A stretch of DNA of 64,000 nt from Diadema setosum (lineage: Eukaryota > Echinodermata > Echinoidea > Diadematoida > Diadematidae): the NCBI GenBank assembly GCA_033980235.1, contig CM067059.1, positions 11,966,100 through 12,030,099 of the forward strand, given 5' to 3'. This document shows positions 1 through 11,099 of the stretch, piece after piece. How positions within the stretch are numbered: the stretch's first letter is position 1; every line of letters begins with the position of its first letter. Position numbers and translations under genes: made by a program. The notes under the pieces are model-generated. The model saw nothing but the letters and a program-made list of their open reading frames with translations, ran no database searches and had not been told where the DNA came from.

Positions 1-486
1 GAGTCCCCGCTCCAAAACAGAGATGACACACCCGATATAGACGGAGCAAGAAAAGATATGCTGAGACCTTAAATAGACTAAAAATCATAGAGCTGCAATG
101 TGTAAGACGGAATTACACTAGAGAATGAGGGGAAACACTGAACTGATGAATACTGATGTTCTTTTTTATTGTTGCCTTTGATACTGAAATGGTTTGTTTA
201 GAACCAATTAACGATGTGAAAAAGGCGAAAAATAGAAAGTACATAGGTATAGTACAGGGATTCAAGGTGATTTCACAAGGAACCATGAAAATCAAAAAGA
301 CTTAGGAAAAAATAAATTATTTCTATACATGTATTTATTCTTTTTGCGTGCTGCCTCGTCTAAAACTAAGAATGTTCACTTTTTAGAGCCTAGGTCAAAC
401 CATAAAGTGACGAATATCATCGTTTCTATTGACTTATTATATGCGTTGCACCTACGCGCCCGAGATCTGGCGAAGAACGTTAGTAT
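1..486. other. No gene seen
   Basis: AT-rich sequence with only short random open frames on both strands. I see no splice-flanked coding stretch, RNA gene or clear repeat until the palindromic element that starts at 487. Confidence 0.5.
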
Positions 487-785
487 ACAAATGATGCACA
501 GGATAGAGTGCGTTAGTGTATAGGCGTAGTGCACTCGAGGGTATTTACAATTGTGAAACATGCACGAGGCGAAGCCGAGTGCATGTTGCACTACATTGTA
601 AATACCCGAGAGTGAGCTACGCCTACACTGACGCCACGAAATAATCCTGTGCATCATTTGTTTTATAAAATGGGTCGAAAATTCGAAAACTAACATCATT
701 TTTCAGCGTTTTTCACGTACCTTTGTGGGTCAAGACGTCCGAAGATGTTCGTCCCAAACTTTTAGTACGCACGTCGCACTCGCGG
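487..785. repeat. Dispersed palindromic TIR repeat, copy 1
   Basis: An 18-bp perfect terminal inverted repeat (ACAAATGATGCACAGGAT at 487-504 and its complement at 644-661) bounds a 175-bp near-palindrome whose arms fold back over most of their length. About 120 bp beyond the right terminus is also shared with the second copy at 29633-29905, so the repeated unit is larger than the inverted repeat. No coding capacity. It could be a foldback/MITE element inserted in a larger repeat, or a terminal part of a longer element. The shared boundaries are seen directly; transposition is inferred. Confidence 0.75.
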
Positions 786-1034
786 AAGTCCCGCACATAC
801 AGTATAAGTATAATGGGGGTTGGGTTTCCGGACACCCGCATGAAAACTTACTTATTTTACATAGAATATGCACCCTTTACCTTAAAGACTTGATATAGAC
901 TCCTTATATAGGCCTACTAGACAACATACTCTGAAAACGGCGTGAGAATTAACCTGCTAAATCGTTGGATTTGCTCTTCAAAGTGACTCCATGTACGCGT
1001 CCGGTCCCATAACGCTTGGTATACTGTACTGTAC

Positions 1035-1298
1035 AAAGTGTACGTATAGTACGGTACAGTATACGTACGTACGCCACAATTGTTATACACAAGGGAAGAC
1101 AGGCCGGCCGGCCGGCAGCCCGAACTAGAAGTTGTTTACAGGATTGACAGCGCGTACGCGTATGAGCCGCCGCGCGCACAGACGATCGGCAATCTACCAT
1201 AGGATTACAGGCAGTGCAATTGTACTGAAGTAAAGGAAGGAGGTGTGTCTCATTTCAGCGCTTCCTATTGGCTACATTCTTGAACCCATTTTATAACA
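1035..1298. repeat. Dispersed repeat family R2, copy 1
   Basis: This stretch is clearly alignable by eye with 34725-34995. Both contain CCGTACGCCAC or a close variant, a GGCCGGCC-rich patch, CCCGAACTAGA, TTGTTTACAGGATTGACAGC, and a closing segment around ATTGGCTACATTCTTGAACC. There are small indels between copies and no open frame conserved in both. The function and the exact ends are unknown. Confidence 0.7.
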
Positions 1299-1920
1299 AG
1301 GTATTCGTCATGTCGCCGTATTCACTCTATTACACGGCATGCTATGGCGATCGGGAAAAGGGCGAATTTTTCGAATTGACGTTAGTTGTTTGCACATCAT
1401 TCTCATTTATATAAGTTAATGTTGCGGTGTGAAAACAACATTTTCTAAAAGCATAACTCTTACACTCACTACTCTCCAAAAATCACAGCAGTTTGATGGG
1501 GAAAAGGTATGAAATTAGTGCATTGACGCTAACGGTTTTTACAAATTTTCTTTTTTCAAAAGCGATCATCTCGGAATTGTGATTTTGCGCTGCGCGGAGG
1601 TATCTGTAGCCACAAGAAAAAAAAAAAGGGGGTAGAAGTCAACATCGTGTTCCTATACGGTATTGAACAATGTGTGTTTTGATAATACACTATCACTTCT
1701 ATATAATATTTGTGTCTTCTACTCAACAGTTACGAAATTCAACCTCAAACAAAATTCTCCATACCGCACAACAAGCACATACATTAATCACAGGGGGGGG
1801 GAGGGGAGGGGGGGATGACAGAAATCAACACCCAGTGTCTGGATGAACGACAACTACAGGCATAGTCTTTCATAGACGGGACATCAAGTCTTTCATAGTA
1901 TGATGTGACACACAAACTCG
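1299..1920. other. No gene seen; G-run
   Basis: AT-rich DNA without a supported gene. A purine/G-rich patch (mostly G with a few A) lies at about 1793-1815. Confidence 0.5.
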
Positions 1921-1990
1921 AACACACACGCACACATATATGCACATACACACACGCACACACACACGCACACACACACACGCACGCACA
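1921..1990. repeat. (CA)n microsatellite
   Basis: Interrupted CA/CG dinucleotide repeat, with ACAC and ACGC units alternating over about 70 bp. It creates spurious open frames on both strands. Confidence 0.9.
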
Positions 1991-4900
1991 GAGAGAAAAG
2001 ATGACGTCACCAGGCCTGTTCTGCCTCAAACGACACAAAGAGCCAGTGAGTGTCACACCCTACTGTACGCCGCTCCTTGTGGTGGTTGGTATTATCGTCG
2101 CGCAAGATCCAGTTTTTGTTTTCTTCCAATATTGCACGAACTTCATGTGTAAATGCCGTTTTTCCCCTCTTAACAAAACTGAATGAGAACTGCACAGGGA
2201 GATATGGGATCGAAAAAGGTGAGGTCAGCTTTATTACAACTAAATCCGTCATGTCCACGTTTGTTCATTTTTAGGTGATCCGTGTACATCACCGATCAGC
2301 TATTACTTTTTTTTTTAGTCCCGTACCCATCGTTGTACACTTGGTTGAGAAATGTTGTAATCTGTGCGATAAATGTCTCGTCATCGCGATGTACGTGTTT
2401 GCATGTGTCTCGTTTTCGGTCAAAGTTTTCATCATTAAATTTTTGTGTCGTGTCTGTGGGTCCGTGCGTTGTAAGTCTTGTCATTGTCCTGCAGTGTCTG
2501 TCTGAAATTTACAGATGACGTATATAGTATGATCAAGAGTGCCGATCATTGCTCAGATTGACAACCGTGCGAATGCGATGTGAATAATTCAATAATTAAG
2601 ATAATACTGAAGACCTGTGTCACGTGGGTTTACTCAAATAAGGATAACTTCATACATGCCATGTACAGTTACCTCTCAAGGTTTATTTCCAATAAAGTTC
2701 AATTCACATACAAAAGATTGTTTGACCAGTCACTCCATTTCTATAGCAAACTCGTCCATTCAAATCTCTAAATTCCAAACATTAAACCAATGCAAAAGTC
2801 AATATCGAAATCTCACTTTTACTGTTTAAAAGTGCATCACCCCCTTAGAGATTAAACACATCAGTTGACACTGTCTTGACCTCAAACCATTCCACTGAAA
2901 GGTCACTGACCCAACCTCAATTATTCTCACCAAAAAAAAAAAAAAATCAAACTTAATTCACAAATTGACTTCCCTTTGCTTAAATTCCGCCTCATGTATA
3001 CAGGTCATATGAGATGCTGTTTCTGTTAACCAATTAAGTTTGGCTTTAACTCTGGTCCACAGCAAGTCCTGAGCTGACTTGACTCTGTGCGACCTCTCTG
3101 ATTCTGAGTCAATCCAAATTTACCAAAATGTCCAGGTCCTAATCTCACCTGACATCGACAACTCTATCTCTTCACGTCCACTATCTATATCGTGCCCACC
3201 CATGGCAACAGGGCTACCACAACTCAATTGACAGTCCTGAATTGACTTGTCCTGAAAATTTGCTAATTCTGGCTCAGAATCACTGCCACATCTCACTTCA
3301 TAATCTCACTTAAGTCTTGAACCCAATCATCACACTTTAAAGCCACATTCTCCATTGATTTACCTGGAACAGACTTGACCTGAATACATTATGCATATTA
3401 TGATTCAACTCAATAATGACCAATGTTACATCTAGGAATTCTGTATTTCATACTTATACACCACCTGAACATTTCACGACAACCTGGGTCTCAATAGGTA
3501 AAAATCAAATATATCTCAGTGTGTTGAAGTGTATCTCGTCTCACTACGAGTCTTTGAAAGTTCATCAGACTTTTGAAAATACTTCTGCTCTCAAATGCGA
3601 ATGTGTATCGAATGCATACATCACCATGATCTGGCCTCTGTAAGTCTATGGACGTGTCCACTAGTCTCGCTAACTAACGATGTAACCACGCGACTCTCAC
3701 TACCAACGCGAGATGGCTATCGCGATAACTCGTCTGCCCTCGCATGCACGTTGTCTCAGCAACATGGAGACTCTATGATAGGCCATGCAGTCCCAGCTTC
3801 CAGTCCAGTCCGTAGTGCGACACGGAAACTTCTGTTCCGTCCTTAGTGCCATCTATAGTAATGATAGTCATAATTCCAAACACATTTCCTACCAAATGCC
3901 TTATGGTTTTATCATTCACAATGAGATACACTTATGTAAAAATAAGCATTGCACTAATGGGCATTTAAAGTCCCCAAGCAATGACATTCAATAGACCCAC
4001 AATAGTACATCACAACTTTATGACCAACCAATAAAATTATTCCTATCTCACATCTTCACATTTAAATCTGACATACAAAATCTGACATACAAAAGCATGA
4101 GGTTTGTCCAAAAATATCAAATACTTCATCTGACCTTGTCAATATAATGTGAATAGCTGTAATTACTGAAAAGCTGAACTCCAGTCTTCTCAATTTACTT
4201 TGTAATTACATAAGTGCACTTCACAACAGTCTTCACCTTTCATATAAGACCTTTGATATTTGTCACTTGTACATTCACTTATAAATTCATTGTTTTTCAC
4301 CTCAAACTCCATTGTTTCTAGTGAAGAACAAAGTCAAGATAAAACTCACCGATGGTGACCAAAAATTGCTCGAATACAGCTTATAAACAGCAAAACCAGC
4401 TCCAACTCTGCTGGCAGGTTAGCAGCCTTCCTCAACTCAGTAGTTTACAGCTGCTTAAATTAAACTCTCAGACGAATTTCTGCGTGTTGCAAGGTAGACT
4501 GTACCGTGTGACAGCTCAGTTTTTGACAATTTTTATTTTTATTTATTTTTGTTTTGTTTTGATGAGATAGTGAGAAACCTCGTATGAAATATGAAAGAGC
4601 ATGTAATTCCATGAGGATGTCAACGTTTCTTTGATGAAAATTGATTTTGAAATGGCCGAGATATCCAAAATAGAGTGATCCTAATAAAGTGTGGGACCCA
4701 CATCTTATTACGATCGTTTTATTTTACTTTGTTTTTGGATGTTTCAGCTATTCTAAACCCGATTTTCATCAAATAAACTTTGAATTTCTTTTAAAATGGT
4801 ATGCTCTGTACTATTTCATAAGGGTTTCCTTGGTATGTCGCAAAAAAAAGTTAAAATCCAATTTTCATCTCCACCAATACTGTACCATCACTTTAAACTT

Positions 4901-5628
4901 TTTCATTCCAAGGAAGTCATTCAATTTGACGACTCGAAGTCGTCATTCAAATTTCGCAATAGCTGGATAGACATTCTATTTCTTCTCAAATACCAATTTC
5001 AATGTTATTTAAAGACAAACCACTTAGTACGTTCGAATTTGATTAGCATTTGATTTGGCTAAAAGTTAATTTATTATAAAAAAAAAAGCTATCAGCCTGG
5101 TAAGTCAATAGAAAGGGAAACTTTACACATGAGTGAACACCTTTGTTTTTCTCTTCCAAGGCACAAAAGCAAAAATTGCAAAAATGAACAAATTGTAATT
5201 CATGCGTAAATGCTCTGCCATAAAAAAAATAAGACCAAAACACAAATTTAACATGATTAGATGCATGAATTAAGTTTTGCGTTGATCTCTATAATATCTT
5301 TGAAGCCCAAAGCATGAATGAAGGCCAAAAATACCATCACCCCACTTAGCCCGCCCAACAAAGCTACGCCGACCTTACATCGGAATCCCTGCCCAGCGCT
5401 AATCAACGCTTCTTCAATCGCGTGACAATCCGTGCAGACTTACCTGCCAAGATGAAAAAAAAAAATGAAATAAAGGGGTCGAATTAGCGTCTGTGACATA
5501 CAAACTCCGCCGTGAAAAGAAAGCAGCTACGCGAATGAGACTGATAGAAATTGTACTTACAAACCAGGCGAGCCCCGGCATACAGCAGTACACAGCCAAA
5601 ACGGATCACTGGACCGAATAGGATATTT
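1991..5628. other. Long gene-free AT-rich stretch
   Basis: No open frame here has a recognisable domain or codon pattern, and I find no tRNA, rRNA or clear TIR element. A long A-run (about 2933-2946) and a few short A-runs are present. It may be intronic or intergenic DNA; the sequence does not decide. Confidence 0.45.
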
Positions 5629-5820
5629 TGTAAGTCTTAAAACATTCATTAATATAAACTCTTCAAGATGTAAGTCTTAAAACATGCATTATTATAACTC
5701 TCCTGTTGAACAGCTGTTGAATATTTGAACTCGTAGATCCCATTATTCTTTATGCTACAATACCTAACTCTCCAGTTGAATGTTTGAATTGGTAGATCCT
5801 ATTTTTCTTCATCCTGCAAT
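5629..5820. repeat. Local imperfect tandem duplication
   Basis: TGTAAGTCTTAAAACAT recurs 40 bp apart (5629 and 5669). It is followed by two related segments containing GTTGAA..TTTGAA..GTAGATCC. This is a short decayed tandem duplication of no known function. Confidence 0.5.
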
Positions 5821-6256
5821 GTCTAATTTTTGTAAGCCTAACATCCTGCATTCTGTATTTTGTTTTACACTTTGAACTCGTTAGTCTTTTTCCATTTTTG
5901 ATCTTGTCTGAACCAGCATTGAACTGAGTTGTAGCTCTCGAAATGTTATATTATGTTATACAACCGCCCAGCTGGCTTCTGGACGCTTTGCATTCATCAG
6001 GTACATGAGTTGTATATGCCATTGTGATTGCCATGAATGACGAGTTTGAATTTTTTGATGATAATCTATTGTGTAAATGTCCACGTTTATTGTTTACTAG
6101 ACTCATTGTACATCTATGCACGTGTTATTCTCTAAAGAGCGTGGCCAAATGCGCGGCCAATTTTGGCCTCGCAATTGGCCTTTTGCGCGTTTACACTGAA
6201 ATGAAGGAGGACTCGGCCGCGGCTCGGCCGCGGCCGAGCCTCGCCCTGTAAACGGG

Positions 6257-7850
6257 GTCTAAACTAACGAATTTACTTTTGTTCTATCTCACGGACTGGC
6301 ACCAACTTGTTTAGGGTATTTATACTAGATTGGAGGGTGGGCCCCCGTTCCTCTCCTATTGTAAAGATTACTTAACACCACATTCTAGTATTGAAGTCAT
6401 TACCCCATGAGCTCGTCTGAACCAACGTTGTCAGTCAGTTGTTGCAACATTGAACTCTGCGTACTTCGCTGACGACATGTAACATGTTATGCAAAGCGCC
6501 CGCCCAGCTGGTACGTTGCTGGGCGCTTTGAATTCATCAGGGGCATGAGTTATTGTTTAATTCCTTGTGACTGCCTTGAATAACGAGTTTGATCTTTTTT
6601 CTTCTTTTTTTTTAATTTCTTGATAATGATATTTTGGTGTATACTTCCGCGTTTATTGTTTACTAGACTAATTTATGCATCTCTGAAAGTCATATATTAA
6701 GCGGCAATAAACTGTATATAAACTGTATAAATTTAAATTTTCAGTTTAAAAACAAAACAATTAGTTTTATTGACCGCAACTTTGCGAAAAATTGTTATTA
6801 ATATGAGTATAATATTATCGTTTTCAATTAAATGCACTGGTTCTTGCGTGGAATGAGACTACGGGTCCCATGGCTTTCCCTCTACAGGTGCCTCCGTGGA
6901 CTCAGGCAATGTACATCACCGTTCACCCTACAATTCAGTAGACACAGCATTCAATTCAATTAATGATGATTACTTTTTGTTTTTAATTGATAGAACCTTC
7001 CTTGCTGGAAAGTGAATCAAATATCAATCAAAATGATATTTTCTTTAATAACTACGTTTCAGACAGTTTCAATTCATCGTCGCAAGAATTAGATTATGAC
7101 TTTGACATAGAAAACCGTAGATTGCAATGTCCATCTTTTGAATATATTACTCACAACCAGTTTTATGTTGTCAAGGAGTATGATAATACTACTTTTTCTC
7201 TTTTAATATACTCTCTAATATTAGGAGTATTAATAAACACTTTGAAGAATTGCGGTTATATTTGAATAATCCCATTATGCAAAGATTCTTGGCAGTAGTT
7301 CTAACCGAAACCTGGCTTTCCCATAATTCAAGTCTTTCATTCGCTCTCGACTGCTCGTCAGATGTGATCTTGTAGTTAACAACAGACAAAATAGGGTTGG
7401 TCTGGGCTTTGTCTATTATTTCAAAAATGTTTTTGTATGTTTGTGGGACCAGCTCAGCGTGTCTGATTGCCTATCGCCGCAGTTGCATACATCATTTATT
7501 ATTGTTCTGTTTTGCATATACTGTAGTACGTTTCTAAACTTGTAACCTTGATGCCGGTCGGTGGTAAATGGGAATGATTTAATGTTACAGACGCTGCGCA
7601 GCTATGCACGTCCCCTTTTCATTACCATTGTCAAATTGTGATCGGGGAGTTTCCCGCGCGAATTGGCCCAATTGCATATTCTGTTTACGTAGTCCCCCAT
7701 TCACATCCGTATGACTTTGAATACGTTTAAAGTACAATCATTACTTTTTGTTTCGGAATTGTGTAGTGGTGCTGCTGAGGGTGTCACCGTCCACCCGACC
7801 GCTTAGGAGGGGGAAAGTGTTGAGCCGAAATCCCTCTTTCTTTTTGAGCA
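6257..7850. repeat. Tandem segmental duplication, copy A
   Basis: First of three tandemly arranged related copies. It opens with TCTAAACTAACGAATTTAC, runs through a stem-loop near 6495-6535 (arms CAAAGCGCCC and GGGCGCTTTG), a LINE 5' fragment, and ends with the phrase before the same opening at 7853. The spacing A to B is about 1595 bp. Copy A lacks the two insertions found in copy B and so records their empty target sites (ATT at 6949-6951 and TTAA at 7727-7730). Confidence 0.85.
6987..7420 (+). pseudogene. LINE ORF fragment (start of endonuclease region), copy A
   Basis: The translation begins with a leader resembling residues 20-60 of the better preserved LINE at 54065-55825 (shared pattern N..ND-F...F) and continues in a shifted frame to LTETWLSHNSS. 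This matches the TETWLSS endonuclease motif of that element. The line is then lost to stops. It therefore represents the N-terminus and first part of an APE-type endonuclease from a CR1-like non-LTR retrotransposon, with at least one frameshift near 7265. It sits inside tandem copy A and is repeated at 9378-9800. An antisense fragment of the same family lies at 43116-43615. Not functional. Confidence 0.75.
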
Positions 7851-8506
7851 TCTCTAAACTAACGAATTTACTTTTGTTCTATCTCATGGACTGGCACCAA
7901 CTTGTTTAGATGATTTAAGGTATTTATACTAGATTGGAGGGTGGGTCCCCGTTCCTCTCCTATTGTAAAAATTAGTTAACACCACATTCTAGTACTGAAG
8001 TCATTACCCCATGAGCTCGTCTGAACCAACGTTGTCAATCAGTTGTTGCAACATTGAACTCTGCGTACTTCGCTGACGAAATGTAACATGTTATGCAAAG
8101 CGCCCGCCCAGCTGGTACGTTGCTGGGCGCTTTGCATTCATCAGGGGCATGAGTTATTGTTTAATTCCTTGTGACTGCCGTGAATAACGAGTTTGATCTT
8201 TTCTTCTTCTTCTTCTTCTTTTTTGATTTCTTGATAATGATATTTTGGTGTATACTTCCACGTTTATTGTTTACTAGACTCATTTATGCATCTCTGAATG
8301 TCATATATTAAGCGGCAATAAACTGTATACAGTGTATAAACTGTATAAATTTAAGTTTTCAGTTTAAACACAAAACAATTAGTTTTATTGACCGCAACTT
8401 TGCGAAAATTTATTATTAATATGAGTGCAGGTATAATATACAGGTGCCTCCGTGGACTCGGGCAATGGACATCACCGTTCACCCTCAATTCAACAGACAC
8501 AGCATT

Positions 8507-9336
8507 GGGCCGAATGCATAAAACAACAAATTGCTTGGAAGCAATTGCTCAAGTAAAAGCACAAGCTCGTCTAGCAAAAGGTCTAGCTGAAGCAATTGCT
8601 TAAATCCATATGCATAACCTTTTGCTTATGCTAATACCTTTTGCTTGTCCCGCACACGTTTTCAACAAAAAGGGACGTCACGCCTAGCCTGTGCGAACAC
8701 AAGAACAAAGGCGAGTGTGGCAGCATGTATTTGAAAGGGCATGTCTGTGTGGAAACTTTCCTGACATAGCAGAAGAGCTATGAAATGCACACACAGACAC
8801 ATACACACACATCTATACACACACACGTATTACTGGCTGATTCCCATCACTGCAGCTTACAGTAGCCCGGATCTGCCAGATCGCACGCGAAGAGAGGTCT
8901 CCTTGCTCTCCACCGAAGTCAGACATCCTATACCTTTCTTCATCACATTTTGCTTGCTAACCACTGGAAATTCCTGTTGTTGAAATGAAAAAGTTTCTTA
9001 CCCTACTTATGAGTAATTTCTTGTAGATTTATACCACTCCTTCACAAGTGTGGTCTTTCTTTCATAAATATGAAAAGGATACTTTAAAGGGTACGTTCCG
9101 GTTAAGCAAAAGCTCAAGCTCATTTTACAGAGCTTGGAAAATCGTAAGCAATTGCTAGCAAGAACTAGCAAAAGATATGTTTTATGCATACGTTTTTAAG
9201 CAAATGCTTGGTCTCTAAGCAATTGCTTGTGCTTGCTAGCAAAAGCTTGTGCTCGCAAGCAATTGCTTGTTTTTATGCATACGGATTCGAGTAAAAGGCT
9301 AGCACAAGCAATTGCTAGCGTTTATGCATTCGGCCC
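8507..9336. mobile_element. Harbinger-like non-autonomous TIR element
   Basis: Terminal inverted repeats GGGCCGAATGCATAAA (8507-8522) and its complement (9321-9336) are flanked by a 3-bp duplication ATT (8504-8506, 9337-9339). Copy A at 6949-6951 has the sequence uninterrupted with a single ATT, which is a paralogous empty site. The interior is rich in AAGCAATTGCTT-like palindromes and contains a CA-repeat near 8785-8830. No transposase frame is present. The 3-bp target duplication and GGGCC..GCATAAA ends resemble PIF/Harbinger MITEs; the superfamily name is inferred. Confidence 0.85.
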
Positions 9337-9377
9337 ATTCAATTCAATTAATGATGATTCCTTTTTTTTTTAATTGA

Positions 9378-9800
9378 TAGGACCTTCCTTGCTAGAAAGT
9401 GAATCAATCAAAACGATATTTTCTTTGATAACTACGTTTCAGACAGTTTTAATTCATCGTCGCAAGAATTAGATTATGACTTTGACATAGAAAAACAATA
9501 GATTGCAAAGTGCATCTTTTGAATATCTTACAACCAGTTTTATGTTGTCAAGGAGTATATTAATACTACTTTTTCTCTTTTAATATACTCTCTAATATTA
9601 GGAGTATTAATAAACACTTTGAAGAATTGCGGTTATATTTGAATAATCCCATTATGCAAAGATTCTTGGCAGTAGTTCTAACCGAAACCTGGCTTTCCCA
9701 TAATTCAAGTCTTTCATTCGCTCTCGACTGCTCGACAGATGTGATCTTGTAGTTAACAACAGACAAAATAGGGTTGGTCGGGGCTTTGCCTATTATTTAA
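9378..9800 (+). pseudogene. LINE ORF fragment, copy B
   Basis: Homologue of 6987-7420 within tandem copy B. It has additional small deletions (for example a lost codon stretch after GTGAATCAATC) but keeps the segment encoding LTETWLSHNSS. It is a decayed CR1-like endonuclease N-terminus. The antisense 66-residue open frame here and at 7189-7389 is a shadow of this sequence. Confidence 0.75.
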
Positions 9801-10086
9801 AAAGTGTTTTTGTATGTTTGTGGGAGCAGCTCAGCGTGTCTGTTTGCCTATCGCCGCAGTTGCATACATCATTTATTATTGTTCTGTTTTGCATTGTAGT
9901 ATGTTTCTAAATTTGTAACCATGAAGCCGGTCGGTGGCAAATGGGAGTGATTACTGATACAGACGCTACGCAGGTATGCGCGTCCCCTTTTCATTACCAT
10001 TGTCAGATTGTGATCGGAGAGTGTCCCGCACGAATTATGTTTACGCAGTCCCCCATTCACATCCGTATGACTTTGAATACGTTTAA

Positions 10087-10642
10087 AGGTATATAGGGAA
10101 TCCCATTTGCATGCCTTAAATGAAGAGTTGTATAAATACAGTGGTATGTTGAAGAGAGTATCATTTTAGAAACTCCCATAGAGTATTGAAAGTGGAAGGT
10201 AACATTTAGTACATTTTTATTGACCGTTAGATTTTGAATTGAATTCTTTTCGGGGCTCACCGTAAATTCCAGTACATTACTAGGCTACCTTTGCAGACCC
10301 TTGCACTGCATGTGTGTCCATCATGTATATTTTGTGAATAAAGTTCATCAAAACTTACAAACATTTCTATATACATTCTTGCCACACACTCTATATGTTA
10401 TTACATCAGCTCTTATACTTTTAGATTTGTGTTTATGGATAAAAAATACAGAAGACTGCAACAAAAAGGCTTAAGTGTGGCTGACACACAGAACTACTGA
10501 GTAGTTGAGTTTTGTGCATTATTCAAATTGTAAATAACTGTTGACTTCCAAATTTCTTAGCAGTGGCCTAAACTAGTCCCCTGAGGTTCATATTTAATGT
10601 TTTGCTGCATTTTGGGAGTTCTGTAAAAGGTATCCCCTACCT
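10087..10642. mobile_element. TTAA-flanked TIR element (Kolobok-like MITE)
   Basis: A 556-bp insertion present in tandem copy B and absent from copy A. It is bounded by TTAA at 10083-10086 and 10643-10646. Its ends are AGGTATATAGGG on the left and, read inward from the right, AGGTAGGGGATACC, so the inverted repeat is short and imperfect. The empty site TTAA is at 7727-7730. TTAA duplication with AGG ends fits Kolobok-type elements; piggyBac is the other TTAA family. No transposase is encoded. Confidence 0.75.
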
Positions 10643-10760
10643 TTAAGTGCAATCATTGCTTTTTGTTTCGGAATTGTGTAGTGGTGCTGGTGAGGGTGTC
10701 AGGTAGGAGGTGGTTAGGAGGGGGAAAGTGTTGAACCGAAATCCCTCTTCTTTTTGAGCA

Positions 10761-11095
10761 TCTCTAAACTAACGAATTTATTTTTGTTCTATCTCATGGA
10801 CTGGCACCAACTTGTTTAGATGATTTAAGGTATTTATACTAGATTGGAGGGTGGGCCCCCTTTCCTCTCCTATTGTAAAAATGATAACACCACATTCTAG
10901 TATTGAAGTCATTACCCCATGAGCTCGTCTGAACCAACGTTGTCAATCAATTGCAACATTGAACTCTGCAAAACTTAGCTAAACCTGGATTTCCCATGAT
11001 TCAAGTCTTTCATTCGCTCTCGACTGCTCGACAGATGTGATCTTGTAGTTAACAGACAAAATAGGGTTGGTCGGGGCGTTGCCTTACTTAACAAA
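10761..11095. repeat. Tandem segmental duplication, copy C (truncated)
   Basis: It starts with the same TCTAAACTAACG phrase (10763) and follows copies A and B to GAACTCTGC (about 10970). It then jumps directly to the LINE segment encoding the TETWLS region (CTGGATTTCCCATGATTC), so about 1 kb is deleted. It ends in the shared GGGTTGGTCGGGGC phrase. Confidence 0.75.
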
Positions 11096-11099
11096 CTTC

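Larger units (their letters stand above)
7851..10760. repeat. Tandem segmental duplication, copy B (with two insertions)
   Basis: Same order of landmarks as copy A: the TCTAAACTAACG opening at 7853, the GCGCCC/GGGCGC stem-loop near 8097-8135, the LINE leader, and the GTAGTGGTGCTG closing segment. It is expanded to about 2.9 kb by an 830-bp TIR element (8507-9336) and a 556-bp TIR element (10087-10642). Removing both gives a length close to copy A. A short TTC-repeat at about 8202-8222 differs from copy A. Confidence 0.85.

Noticed and set aside
6131..6250. GC-rich GGCC palindromes as a promoter or CpG island
   Set aside because: The patch is only about 120 bp, has no adjoining gene, and resembles the end of a short palindromic repeat.
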